Source of the DNA: Macropodus opercularis
Lineage: Eukaryota > Chordata > Actinopteri > Anabantiformes > Osphronemidae
Length of the DNA: 64,000 nt
Assembly: GCA_030770545.1 (NCBI GenBank)
Contig: JAUCMP010000030.1
Coordinates: 4,317,001-4,381,000, forward strand
Reading direction: 5' to 3'
Made by a program: the position numbers and the translations under genes
Notes under the pieces: generated by a model
Told to the model about the DNA's origin: nothing
Database searches by the model: none
Seen by the model: only the letters and a program-made list of their open reading frames with translations
In this document: positions 1 through 10,350 of the stretch, in pieces
How positions within the stretch are numbered: the first letter of the stretch is position 1
How the letters are laid out: each line of letters starts with the position of its first letter

Positions 1-424
1 GTAAGTTAATGGTACGAACTGGAGTTTGGGGAGCGAACGTGACGTCATCTTGGTGGTGGCCAACATCTCAGAGAACAGCAGCATGTTCCACTAACACTGA
101 CTACAGAGGCTGAGTGGAAGGTGCTCATGTTCCCCAGCCTGACGTATTGAACACGAGGTCACAGGTCAAACAACGCGCGACACCGAGGAGAAACGTTCTC
201 ACCGAGGTTTGCAAAGCAGCTGCTGGGAGCGAAACCTTCTGCGACACGTCAGCCTGCGTCCACCTAGAAAAGACTGCATCCGTGTGTTTCTGCCATTAAA
301 CACGGACCCAATGTGAAGCTCTGCTTGTTCATCCTGATTATTGGATTTGAAATTGAAAACACAATGTTTTCATGGTGTCACTGACATTTGATTCCAAAAT
401 AAACTTTAGTATTGTGTCATTACA

Positions 425-1345
425 GATGAGACAACGAGAAGAAAGGAAGATAGAAAAGATGGAGGTTATAGTTGAAGAGGAAGAGGACAAGGAGGAGGTA
501 AAGGAGGAGGAGGTGGAGGAGGTGGAAAATAGAAAAAAAAAGAGGGAGACAATAAAAAAGGAGAAAAGGGAAGAAAAGGACAAACTAAAGAGGGAGAAAA
601 GAGAAAGAAAAAGAGAGGAAAAAGAGGAGAAAGAAAAAAGAAAAAGAGAGAAAAAGGAGGAGAAAGAAGAAAGAAAAAGAGAGAAAGAGGAGGAGAAAGA
701 GAAAAGAAAAAGGGAAATAAGGAAAGAAAAGGAAAGGAGAAAGAAGAAGAAAGAGGAGGAAAAATTAAGAAAACTAGTTTTAGAAACGATTAAAGAAACA
801 AGAATTAAATGCGAGAAATGGGAGAAACAAAACTACAGAAATTATAATTGGCAACGTGAAATTAAAAAAGCAAAAATAACAAGACCTCTTGACATGAACC
901 AAATTTGCTGCTAAAATACTGAAAAACGGTGAAAGGGAGGATTGGAGAAAGGGAAAAAAGGTGAGAGAGGAGGAGGAGAAAGGGAAAAAAGGTGAGAGAG
1001 GAGGAGGAGAACAAAGGAAAAAAAGGTGAGAGAGGAGGAGGAGAAGAAAAAGAAAAAGTGAGAGAGGAGGAGGAGAACAAAGAAAAAAAGGTGAGAGAGG
1101 AGGAGGAGAAGAAAAAGAAAAAGTGAGAGAGGAGGAGGAGAACAAAGAAAAAAAGGTGAGAGAGGAGGAGGAGAAGAAAGAGAAAAGGTGAGAGAGGAGG
1201 AGAACAAAGGAAAAAAAGGTGAGAGAGGAGGAGGAGAAGAAAAAGGAAAGGTGAGAGAGGAGGAGGAGGAGAAAGAAAGAAAAAGGGAGATGGAGGAGGA
1301 GGAGGCTCAAAAAGAGTGGAAAGAATAAAAATAAGAGGTAGTAGG
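425..1345 (+). repeat. Polypurine tract with a tandem GA-rich minisatellite; carries a 180-aa K/E-rich open frame
   Basis: The plus strand is almost pure A and G for about 900 bp. From about 950 it becomes a tandem minisatellite of roughly 30 to 35 bp units, each with a GTGAGAGAGGAGGAGGAG core followed by an A-rich spacer. An open frame (372-914) encodes a Lys/Glu-rich, coiled-coil-like peptide of 180 residues whose last 45 residues are less repetitive (W, Y, C, I present). Opposite-strand frames give only Ser/Pro/Leu/Phe runs. I see no start context, splice sites or recognisable domain. Mirror-symmetric purine tracts like this can form triplex DNA; that is inference. Confidence 0.85.
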
Positions 1346-1629
1346 AGGAGCACAGGAGCAGCCTGACAGCCTGGGCCACTCAATGTCAAAGTAAGACACT
1401 AATGGTTTCTACTGTAAATGTCTGTGGCAGCCACCTGACGACAACGTGACCAGCGGTGACGCCGCGACCGTGGTGTGTGTGGCGTTAAGGTCAAGGAGGT
1501 CGGCGGGTGTGTGTCTGTGTGGGAGGAGCGTGTGTGTGTGTTGGTACCAACGAGCTACAGCTGCGCTGTATGAGCGCACACTGAGCGTTGGACGCGAAGC
1601 TGCCGTCAGCAGCCACGACGAGCCTGGGA

Positions 1630-2710
1630 CTGACGAGCCTCAGGAGACAGGAGTCGGCCACCAATCGTAGGGTCGGCGGTCGGCTCCCGGCTCCTCCGGA
1701 CTTGATGGAAATGTCCACGTGACAGCAGTGCAGCGAGAACAAAAGACTAAAGGGGCTCATGTACCATTTAAAAATGTAAAATAGAAAAGTATCGCGTCCG
1801 TAAGTCGACTCAGTGACCACCGCTACCGGCCGGGTTTGGAAGGCTGGTTCGCCCACGACGGGTAAGATCCCACCTCAAACCCCGGGACGACCTAAGGCAG
1901 GCACAGTCACGATAACCTGGGAGGCTGTTTTCTCTGACGCGCCAGGCACATGCCCCCAAAACACGACGACACGGAGACGGTGGTGGGTAGGGCCGCCATC
2001 GTCTCGGTGCCAAATGGCGTTCAAAGGAACGGGCAGAGTAGCGGGTGCGAGAATCCAACAACAGCCTCTTAGCTGCTAGTGGTGCGTTAACATGGAAGGC
2101 TGGTTCGCCCGTGACGGTAAGATCCCACCTCAAACCCCGGGACGACCTAAGGCACAGTCACGATTGTTTGAAGTCACTTACGAGCCTCAGGAGACAGGAG
2201 TCGTCCACCAATCGTAGGGTCGGCGGTTCGACTCCCGGCTCCTCTGGATTTGATTGATGGTTGATGTGTCGTTCAGACGCTGGACTGACTATGAGTCCAC
2301 TCAGTGACCTCCAGGTTTGGAAGGCTGGTTCGCCCATGACGGGTAACATTCGTAAACCGGGAGGCACAGTCACGATAACCTGGGAGGCTGTTTTCTAGGG
2401 TGCATGCCCCCAAAACATGACAAGTCGGGACTAACGAGCCTCAGGAGACAGGAGTCGGCCACCAATCGTAGGGTCGGCGGTTCGACTCCCGGCTCCTCTG
2501 GACTCTGGTTGATTTGTTCTTCAGACACTGAAGGCTGACAGTTGTTCCCAGTGTGTGAATGTATCTCAAAGTGCTGCATGAGTCCACTCAGTGACCTCCA
2601 GGTTTGGAAGGCTGGTTCGCCCATGACGGGTAACAATCTTTAACCCGGAGGCACAGTCACGATAACCTGGGAGGCGGTTGTGTCACACCAGGCACGTGCC
2701 CCCCAGCCCA
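1630..2710 (+). repeat. Interleaved modular repeats: a tRNA-like B-box module (x3) and a second module (x4)
   Basis: Module A is about 70 bp and occurs at 1630-1700, 2179-2248 and 2431-2502. Its last two copies contain GGTTCGACTCCCGG, which fits the RNA polymerase III B-box consensus. Module B is 75 to 160 bp and occurs near 1809-1970, 2091-2166, 2298-2430 and 2583-2708, marked by GGAAGGCTGGTTCGCCC and GGCACAGTCACGAT. The modules alternate. The A module resembles the tRNA-related head of fish SINE-type repeats, but I cannot name a family and see no clear A box or full tRNA fold. A fragment of module B recurs at 26877-26908. Confidence 0.7.
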
Positions 2711-2879
2711 GCCTGCTCCCCCAGCTTCCTCCATCAGAGTGACTGTGCTGCTGTGTTTGGTAGTTTGGTGTCATCAGGTGGTCGCCTTGTGCATTTATAG
2801 AAGAAACCTTTAACTGGTATAAGGCTGCTCCTAAATGAATTTATTGAACTCAAGTTAAGCTGTGATGTCTCCAGTCCAG

Positions 2880-3215
2880 ACAGCAACAAGGAGCCGGGTT
2901 GGATTCCCGGGTGGCCCAGGTGCTTTTCTGTGAGGAGTTTGCATGTTCTCCTCGTGTCGGTTTCCTCCCACAGTCCAAAGACATGCAGTCATTTAACTGG
3001 AGACTCTAAACTGTGACTGTTTGTTCCTCTCTGCCTGTATGTGGTTCTGTGATGGACTGGCGACCTGTCCAGGCTAAACCCTGCCGCTCGCCCACATAGA
3101 AAGTTAGAAAGGTGCTTTATTCAAGCCACAGCACAGCGTCCAGCAGAAACCAGTGACAGCTGGGACAGGCTCCAGCAGCCGCCACCCTTAAAGCGGGTGA
3201 GCGGCTGAAGATGAG
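2880..3215 (+). mobile_element. Degraded 3' tail of a widespread fish retroelement or SINE
   Basis: The segment holds the landmarks, in order, of a very common fish dispersed repeat: GAGTTTGCATGTTCTCC, TTTCCTCCCACAGTCCAAAG, GATGGACTGGCGACCTGTCC, and GACAGGCTCCAGCAGCC, ending in GCGGCTGAAGATG. That ending resembles RTE/Rex-type tails. I recognise the repeat from its consensus but cannot assign a family without a library search. No coding capacity is visible. Confidence 0.65.
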
Positions 3216-3639
3216 TGCCCCCTTCCTCCCTCCACGCTTACAGCCCCCGCCTCAGCACCCACTTCACTCTCCAGGTGAGTGACCTCTGCTCAGCCGTCCA
3301 CCCCTTCAGGGAGGCGGCGGCTCATCGGGACGTTACCTGTGTTGTTCGAGTCACGGGAGTCACGGTGTGAACGTAAAGGTGTCGAGGTTCCTGGGGTGAG
3401 TTGTACTGACTGTAGCCTACACGAGTGGAGGCCAGGGGTGGGTGGACCTCTCTGTTTGGTAGGTCTGTTTGGTCCAGAAGAGTCTGGTTGTTAGTGGAGA
3501 GGCTGTAGGTGAAGGTTTCTCAAGCCACGTTAGGTCACATGTACGAAGTTTGTACCGAAATATGGAGAGATGCTAAATGTCAGTCTCCATGATTGTATTA
3601 ATAGGTTAGAGTAGTGTTGGTTGTGTTTTATTGGTAGGA

Positions 3640-3830
3640 TTTATTATGCTTATATTACTAGGTTATGTTTATATTAGTGGTTGTTTATATTAGTAGCTTG
3701 TTTGTGGTAGTGGGTTGTTTATACTAGTAGTTTATGTTTATATTAGTAGGTTATGTTTATATTAGTGGTTGTTTATATTAGTAGCTTGTTTGTGTTAGTG
3801 GGTTGTTTTTATTGGTAGGTTGTGTTTGTT
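3640..3830 (+). repeat. AT-rich minisatellite
   Basis: Imperfect tandem units built around GTTTATATTAGTAGG and GTTTATATTAGTGG repeat for about 190 bp, alternating with TTGTTTGTG-type variants. The copy at 43720-43910 appears unchanged. No coding potential. Confidence 0.75.
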
Positions 3831-5439
3831 GGTTACCAAACAGAGAGGTCAAAGATTAAATTCCAAATTCATATCTAAATTTAACCATAGCTATGTATTT
3901 GTTCATTCACCTTCCAATTTCCAAATTAACTTTTATTTTCAGGTATTTACACCTGCATCTGATACACAACGTAGAAGACGGCACCTTTGTCTGAACCCAC
4001 ACGCTTCAACTACAGTATAGCAGTAATACACCCACTAGACTGAAGTGAACAGAATATGAACACGTGCACTAATACAGTAACTGCATTCAGCCTGTGGCTT
4101 CACCAAACGTTAGCTGTGTTTGCTTGTGATGCTTTTCCAGGTTTGACCGTAACCTCTAGCAGTTGCTCCCTTTACGTGTTAATTGTTTGAAGGTCTAACA
4201 AACCTGTCAGTCACATGTTCCAGCACTTTTACTCACACGAAACACGGGTGGGTTCTGACAAAACGTGCTCTCTGCTAAGTTCTGCATCAGACTCAGATGT
4301 AAATATCTGGAAGTATGATTAAAAGCAGAATCGTGACCTGGTAGCTGTGAATGGGCTCCATTGGTTAATGAGGTAATGAACTGAGTTGGATGAAGGATTT
4401 TGCTTCGCTGGTTCGTGGGCCTGCCACCTGCAGTGCAGTCCTTACACTCTGCCTGGGCTACAGAACACCTGTTCACACCGGACTCAACATCAAACGTCAC
4501 CACGAGGCACCTGAAAACCTCAGACGGAGGTCAGGGTTCGGCCTTTGGGTTGCGTCGCTGGGCGCAGCCACGCTCGTATGGGCACCACAGTGAAAAGGGG
4601 GTCTGGGCCGTCAGGTTAGCGCCACCCGGTGGTCGCTGGGAGCCGCCTCCGGGAGAGGCCATGGAGGAGGACTGTTGGTCGGCCTCGACAAAACAGACGC
4701 CGGGACGGAGACGCTCACGGGTGGAGTCACTGAATTACATTGTTTGGTTAAATACTGATCAGCAGTTTGACTTGTCATCCACACGAGTCAAACAATAACT
4801 TCACTTTATGACAAGCCATGATTTTATTTGACAAAAACATTTGCCGTTGCTCCAAAGTGTAAAGCTAAGTTGGGAGCAAGTCGTTTTCAATTTCTCACTA
4901 TGATTAAGACGTAGTGTCTTTACTCCAATCACTGTGTGCATCTCCATAATTCAAAACACAGTGTTTGCCGTCTATGATTATTACCCACAGTGCTTAGCAA
5001 ACGCTGCCCCTCAGCTCGCTGCACAAATACCAGTTGTAATGAACTGACTTAGTTCCTGTTTGTATTCAGAGTCATTTCATCCAGGAACAGCACAGTAAGA
5101 ACATTTCACTCACACTAATGTAGAAACACACATCAAGTGCATTGCACAGCAGTAGCATCTCTTTCAGTGCTTCACCTCCGAGTCCCTCGTTTCTGGGAGA
5201 GTCTGCGTCAGGGTTGAGGCGGAGGAGAGTTCGGCCAATAGTCCAACCTCAGATTCAGGAGGAACGATTCGCTCTCTGCTGGGTTTGCCGCTGGTGTGAG
5301 AATCGCTCCTCCGGGTCTGAGGCCATCGTCCCGACCGGAAACGGCGGCTAGTTGTTGTTAGAGGACGGTTCCTGCTCCGAGCGGAGGAGCGAAGCATCTT
5401 TTGGTCTCGTTCACCAGCGAGAGAACGAGCGCTAGACCG
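3831..5439. other. No recognisable gene
   Basis: Ordinary mixed-composition DNA. Short open frames (for example 4400-4798 on the plus strand) lack recognisable domains, splice context or codon pattern, and I assign no function. The same holds for 43911-45519 in copy 2. Confidence 0.5.
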
Positions 5440-5725
5440 ACGGACGGTGAAGGAGGAGCCGAGCCAAAGGGCAAAGCTCTCGGTTCACCCGTCGAGCTAC
5501 GTTCCTTCTCTCTAAGGTCGTGACCTTTGATTCATGACCAAAAGAACAGGCCGCCGCTCCTCCACGTGGAGGGGAGCGTTGGGGTTAGGCTAGGGTTGGG
5601 GTTTGCTGACGGCTCGGCATCAGGTCTGGATGCCTCCTGGATCCCTTCCAGGTCAGGGATTCCAGGAAAGACCCGCGGGGAGGCCCTGCGATCCCCCCGG
5701 TGATCTGGGGGTGGCCAGCGAGTGG
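5440..5725 (+). pseudogene. RTE/Rex-like non-LTR retrotransposon, reverse-transcriptase C-terminal remnant
   Basis: The DNA follows, with gaps, the 3' coding region of an abundant fish non-LTR element. Landmarks in order are a stretch near 5445-5510 (GGCAAAGCTCTCGGTTCACC), GACCAAAAGAACA near 5536, GCTCCTCCACGTGGAGGGGAG near 5556, and GATGCCTCCTGGATCCCTTCC near 5628, then GATCCCCCCGG near 5690. In intact elements this encodes the region after the polymerase core. Internal deletions and frameshifts leave no usable frame. I favour the RTE/Rex group from memory of the consensus; the clade is uncertain. Confidence 0.65.
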
Positions 5726-5859
5726 GACTGGGGTCAGGGCCACGGTGACCAATTGGAAAACTCGAACAACACAAGCGACGTCCAGGTGGGCCTCCGCCTC
5801 CCTGAGGGGGCCAACGGCTCCGCAGAGGTCAGGGGTGGGGGGCGAGGTGGGGGCGTGCG

Positions 5860-6775
5860 CTCCTCCTCCTCCTCCTCCTGGTCCTCCTCCTCCTCTCTTC
5901 CTCCCTCACACTGAGCTCCTCGCCTCCCTCTCTCCCTCCCTCACATTGAGAGAGAGAGGGAGGTGGAGGAGGAGCGACCTTCTCCTCCTCTCTCTCTACC
6001 TCCCTCACATCGCGCTCTCCGCCTCCCTCTCTCCCTCCCTCACATTGAGAGAGAGAGGGAGGTGGAGCAGGAGCGACCCTGTTCTCCTCCCCCTCCCTCA
6101 CATCGAGCTCTCCGCCTCCCTCTCTCCCTCCCTCACATTGAGAGAGAGAGGGAGGTGGAGCAGGAGCAACCTTCTCCTCCTCTCTCTCCCTCCCTCACAT
6201 CGCGCTCTCCGCCTCCCTCTCTCTCTCCCTCACATTGAGAGAGAGAGGGAGGTGGAGCAGGAGCAACCCTGTTCTCCTCCCCCTCCCTCACATCGATCTC
6301 TCCGCCTCCCTCTCTCCCTCCCTCACATTGAGAGAGAGAGGGAGGTGGAGCAGGAGCAACCCTGTTCTCCTCCCCCTCCCTCACATCGATCTCTCCGCCT
6401 CCCTCTCTCCCTCCATCACAATGAGAGAGAGAGGGAGGTGGAGGAGGAGCAACCTTCTCCTCCTCTCTCTCCCCCTCCCTCACATCGCGCTCTCCGCCTC
6501 CCTCTCTCCCTCCCTCACATTGAGAGAGAGAGGGAGGTGGAGCAGGAGCAACCCTGTTCTCCTTCTCTCTCTCCCCCTCCCTCACATCGAGCTCTCCGCC
6601 TCCCTCTCTCCCTCCCTCACATTGAGAGAGAGAGGGAGGTGGAGCAGGAGCAACCCTGTTCTCCTCCCCCTCCCTCACATCGAGCTCTCCGCCTCCCTCT
6701 CTCCCTCCCTCACATTGAGAGAGAGAGGGAGGTGGAGGAGGAGCAACCCCCCTTCTCCTCCCTCATTGTAAATAT
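5860..6775. repeat. 93-bp minisatellite array, nine units, alternating polypyrimidine and polypurine blocks
   Basis: Units of about 93 to 100 bp repeat nine times, judged by the marker CATTGAGAGAGAGAGGGAGG near 5944, 6041, 6134, 6232, 6326, 6417 (variant CACAATGAG), 6517, 6618 and 6711. Each unit has a C/T-rich half followed by a G/A-rich half; the CCTCCCTCTCT and AGAGAGAGGGAGG parts are inverted repeats able to form a hairpin. The array keeps frames open on both strands (a 361-aa frame from 5700), but the peptides are simple Leu/Ser/Pro or Arg/Glu repeats. I do not consider them genes. Confidence 0.95.
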
Positions 6776-6884
6776 TTGTAAATAACCCCCCCACACCCGA
6801 AGTCAAGCTCCCTCCGCTCTCTCTCCCCTCAATACAAGGCCTCCCCCCCACATCGAGCTCCCTACCTCCTTACACCCCCTCCTG

Positions 6885-7080
6885 TACATAGTTTTAATAA
6901 AGTTCAGAGCATGACTGGCTTGTTTCCGTGGCTTCTTTCTTGTGCTGCAGCTTCAGCTCAGGCTCCAGGTGAAACTGAGCAGAGCTTCTAGCAGAGCTGC
7001 TCTATGTTGGACTCTGCTCGTCTGCAGAGCTTCGAGTCAGACGCCTCCTGGTTGAGTCAGAGACGTCTCCTCACAGCACA
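6885..7080 (+). repeat. Diverged direct repeat, left copy
   Basis: This segment resembles 8170-8345: both carry an AATAAA motif, GGCTTGTTTCCGTG or GGTTTGTTTCCGTG, CAGGTGAAAC, ATGTTGGACTCT and AGTCAGACGCCTC in the same order. They are clearly homologous but diverged and flank an L2-like remnant. Confidence 0.75.
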
Positions 7081-7429
7081 CGGACTCTAACCCTGGGATG
7101 ATCTCTCACTGTGTTTGTATTAACTTGGACGGATGAGCCTAAAGAAACGAATCTAAGGGTCGCGTGGTTACAGTGGCCGACGATGGCTAATAACCATTTG
7201 TGCCCCGACTCCATCTTAACGTGACGAGACTGGTGTAATGACATGTTGGCGACAAACGGGAAAAATGAGAAAACAAATGAGAGCAAAGACTTTTACTGAT
7301 CTCAGTGCAAATGGTTTCAACACAAGACTAAAATACAAGGAAGCTTCAGAGCCAAGAAATATGGTTTGACAGGAATCTGATTCCTGCTCCAAACTGGACT
7401 CCATCACACATCCTGTAAACACAAGGAGA

Positions 7430-7865
7430 AATGGTTGGGGTTAACCACAGGACACAGAGCAGACTGTGGTGGACTACAGGAGAAAGCTCCCCCACGACCA
7501 TCAACGGTTCTGCAGTGGAGCAGGTGAGCAGCACCAAGTTCCTGGGTGTGGACCTCTTCTGGAGCAACAACCCTGCATCACTGGCCAGGAAGGGAAACAG
7601 AGTCTCTACTTCCTCCGCAGAGCCCCCCCTCCATCATGCTGCCCTTCTACAGAGGTGCTGTGGAGAGCATCCTGACCAGCAGCATCACTGTGTGCTACGG
7701 AGCCTGCAGCGCCACCTGCAGGAAGACACTTCACTCCCTCTCCCCTCCCTCCAAAAGCTCTATGGCTCACGCCTGACTCAGGGACAGTTTCCTCCAGCAG
7801 GCTGTGAGGAGGCTGAATTCCCTTCCTGCTCTGCCCTGTCAACACAAGGTCCCGCCTCTCACTGA
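7430..7865 (+). pseudogene. L2-like LINE ORF2 C-terminal remnant
   Basis: Read across three frames, the region encodes the part of a non-LTR polyprotein that follows the polymerase core: VDYRRK near 7470, KFLGVDL near 7538, LYFLRR near 7603, and a segment like FYRGAVESILTSSITV near 7645-7690, followed by remnants of the C-terminal region. These match the order in L2/CR1-type elements and the better-preserved LINE at 33236-35689. At least two frameshifts separate the blocks, so it is a dead fragment. An AT-rich tail follows to about 8170. Confidence 0.75.
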
Positions 7866-8169
7866 CTAACACACTGACAACTCCCATCTCCACTCACGCA
7901 CACATCTACGCCAGTCACCTCATCCCCTGCACTGATTCACTTTACGCCAGCATAAAGCTTCTGTACGTTCCGTAAACGTTATTTTTCATACCCCTGAACA
8001 TTTCCACACTTAGTAACATAGTCCTTGTATATTTTGTGTACAGTTCCGTTGTATAAACGCACAATGTATGTAACGGGTTTGAGAGACACAAATGTCAATT
8101 CTCCGTGTGTCACACACATAAAGCAGCATTGACAAATACAGCTGACGTTGACGTTTTACAGCCGTGTTC

Positions 8170-8345
8170 ATAGTGTAAAGAGTTAATAAACGTCGGGAGC
8201 GTGGCTGGTTTGTTTCCGTGTCTTCTTTCTCTTGTTCCAGGTGAAACACTAAGCAGCTGCTTTATGTTGGACTCTACTCGTCTCTGCTGAGCTTAAAGTC
8301 AGACGCCTCTTGGTTTAGTCAGAAATCTCACTAACGCGTCTCTTC
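8170..8345 (+). repeat. Diverged direct repeat, right copy
   Basis: Partner of 6885-7080. It carries an AATAAA motif, then GGCTGGTTTGTTTCCGTG and GTCAGACGCCTCTTGG. The pair encloses the L2-like fragment, so it may come from a local tandem duplication or a flank-duplicating insertion. Confidence 0.75.
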
Positions 8346-8960
8346 ACATTAACCGAAGTCATTTCAACGCTGCAGAAACACACACAACAGCGCGAATGAA
8401 GAAAAGCTGAACCTTTAGGTCAAAGCATCAAAACAAAGTGAAGAGTTGCCTGAATCAACTGAAACACACCTGGAAACTATGCGGCTCTGAAAAATCGACG
8501 GTTGTGTCCAGTCAGTCAACGATAGAAACCTGAAGCTGAGTGTTAGAAAACGAGGGAAAACACTGAATGGTAGTTATTTCTGAACTGATGCAAACAGAGT
8601 CACTACACAGGCCCTGAATAAAATACTAGCAACCACAGACATCGGCCAAACTAAGGAGTCGATGCAGAACCAGCGTCTGCTTGAACATCCTACCCATGCG
8701 CTGCTACTGGTTCTGCTTCTAAGTTAGAGGAACAATCCTTTTATCGGATGCAAGTCTGCTTGTGGCCTGTGGTTCAACATCAACACACGTCTGTGTTTCT
8801 GGATTTGTTTCTATTATTGGAAATTATATCAAAAAAAAAAGCAGCGATATGACAAAGTCTCCCTCAGCAAACTGTTGGACCGACTCACGTTTGTTAATGT
8901 GTTCAGGAATCCCCAGGTTTACTGGGGAACTTACAGATGTACAGTCATTGACAGAAGTTG
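8346..8960. repeat. Dispersed repeat also found at 32690-33235 and 35690-35740
   Basis: The segment shares long near-identical blocks with the single-copy region, for example CAAAGTGAAGAGTTGCCTG, GAGTCACTACACAGGCCC and CGGCCAAACTAAGGAGTCG, and ends with a block holding GTTGGACCGACTCACG. At 33235 the other copy is interrupted by a LINE; here the site (8900-8904, TGTTC) is uninterrupted. I see no coding capacity and cannot name the family. Confidence 0.8.
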
Positions 8961-9765
8961 CTCTCGGTTGCTCTGCGTTCTTTTAAAGGATTTTGGTTCA
9001 GCAGTCCTAGAACCAACAGAAACGCTGAAACTAGCTACAGAAAAACAACAGGTCGCATCTCTTCAAGGAAGAACGTGAAGCTTGTGGATGTGCCAGGACA
9101 CTGTCAAACGGCTGAAGCTCGTCAAACGCCCAACACCTTGTATTTGACCCATAATAAAGCAGGAACACTATCAGAAAGTTAATCAGGAGCTAAGAGGAAT
9201 GTGATGCTACTCACTGGCAGGAACCAGAGCCACCAGTGCTCCGATGACGCGTGACCACCTCGCTGAACACAAAGCAGGTTATTCACAGTCTCACCCTACA
9301 GCCTGAGCAGCGACGGATTCTTCGCTGGCTAGCGTCCTTTCACAATAAAACAGCTGGCGCAGTCGTCGACAGTCACGGACCGAGTCCTGACGTTGAGGGA
9401 GCACAAAGAGGAGACCTGGGTGGGAGGTCAACCGCAAGACGAGGATCCCGACTCCCACCCAGACCGAAGTCTGGGGGCAACCGGTCAGAACCTGAAGCCT
9501 AGACTTCTTCCTCCTCTAGCCGCTGCCTCTTACCTGCTGCACTTACCCGATCCAGACACTCAGCGACTGAACGCTGGAGACACACGGCTCTGAGTCTGAC
9601 GAAAGCTGTAGATGAGGACAGAGAGAAACACGAGAGACCAGCTCAGTCACACGTGGACGTGGTGGAGCGAGGAAACAGATGGAAAACCAGATGTGCTTGA
9701 CTTTGCCCTCTCAGTCTGGGTGTTGTGAGTCACCGTAGGGAAAGAGACGTTACGGTGAGGGAAGC
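8961..9765. other. No recognisable gene
   Basis: Mixed sequence with only short open frames. Copy 2 lacks 14 bp near 9014-9030. The indel would shift any frame crossing it, which argues against coding. Confidence 0.5.
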
Positions 9766-9895
9766 TGGTCTGGAGGCTGCTCACCTGGGAGCTGCTGTGA
9801 TGTTTGGCAGCACGGGGAGAGCTCTGGGTGTTTCCAGACAGCAGGGCTAGTGACGGGGTTTGAGCTGGGGGAGGGTCCGATACAGCAGGTGGCGC
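9766..9895 (+). repeat. Dispersed repeat, paralogue of 25296-25411
   Basis: It shares GTGATGTTTGGCAGCACGGG, AGCTCTGGGTGTTTCCAGAC and GAGCTGGGGGAGGGTCCGA with the segment at 25296-25411. Function unknown; probably part of a larger fish repeat. Confidence 0.75.
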
Positions 9896-9902
9896 TAAAC
9901 AC

Positions 9903-10047
9903 CGCAGAAGAAGCAGCAGCAAAGGAGGAAGAAGAAGAAGCAGCAGCAAAGGAGGACGACGACGAAGAAGAAGAAGAAGCAGCAGCAAAGGAGGACGACG
10001 ACGAAGAAGAAGAAGAAGAAGAAGGAAGCAGAAGCAGCAGCAGCAGC
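9903..10047 (+). repeat. Trinucleotide VNTR (GAA/GAC/GCA mix)
   Basis: Blocks of GAAGAAGAA, GCAGCAGCA, AAGGAG and GACGACGAC alternate for about 145 bp. In the plus frame opened at 9850 they spell repeats of the EAAAK type with acidic runs; in other frames poly-Ser or poly-Leu. Copy 2 is about 64 bp shorter, not a multiple of three, so the frame is not conserved. I treat it as a microsatellite. Confidence 0.9.
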
Positions 10048-10350
10048 ACTGGCGCGCATGGCGTCTGCGCTCTGAGAAGGCAACAGGTAGATTTTTATTA
10101 AACAGCTGGAGACATGACAAGTGGCGGATTTTGTAGCCGAGCTTTTTTTGTTTTGTTTTATCGCTTTCCAGGTGACTTTAGGTCGTCCAGAGTTAAGGCT
10201 CTGTTAGCCAATCTACGCTAAGCTAAGCTAAGCTAGGCTAAGCTAGGCTACCTAATATTACGATGAAGACATTTGCTGTGCTCCGTACATGTAGAACGTT
10301 TCTTCTGTCCTTACCTCGTGTTATGTGACAGCGCTAGGAAGAAAGGGCTT

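Noticed and set aside
780..1389. Ser/Phe/Leu-rich minus-strand frames of 98 to 199 aa that look membrane-like
   Set aside because: They are the complement of the polypurine tract and overlap each other in different frames.
2179..2502. tRNA genes
   Set aside because: A B-box-like GGTTCGACTCC is present, but I could not find a matching A box, anticodon stem or acceptor pairing.
5860..6775. CRISPR-like regular array
   Set aside because: The repeats are about 93 bp, contiguous and without unique spacers, in a vertebrate context.
5700..6785. 361-aa plus-strand open frame and long frames on the opposite strand
   Set aside because: They come from the 93-bp minisatellite, whose composition keeps several frames open; peptides are simple repeats and differ in length between copies.
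9647..10120. 157-aa minus-strand frame with poly-Leu and poly-Arg
   Set aside because: Produced by the trinucleotide VNTR; its length and frame differ between copies.
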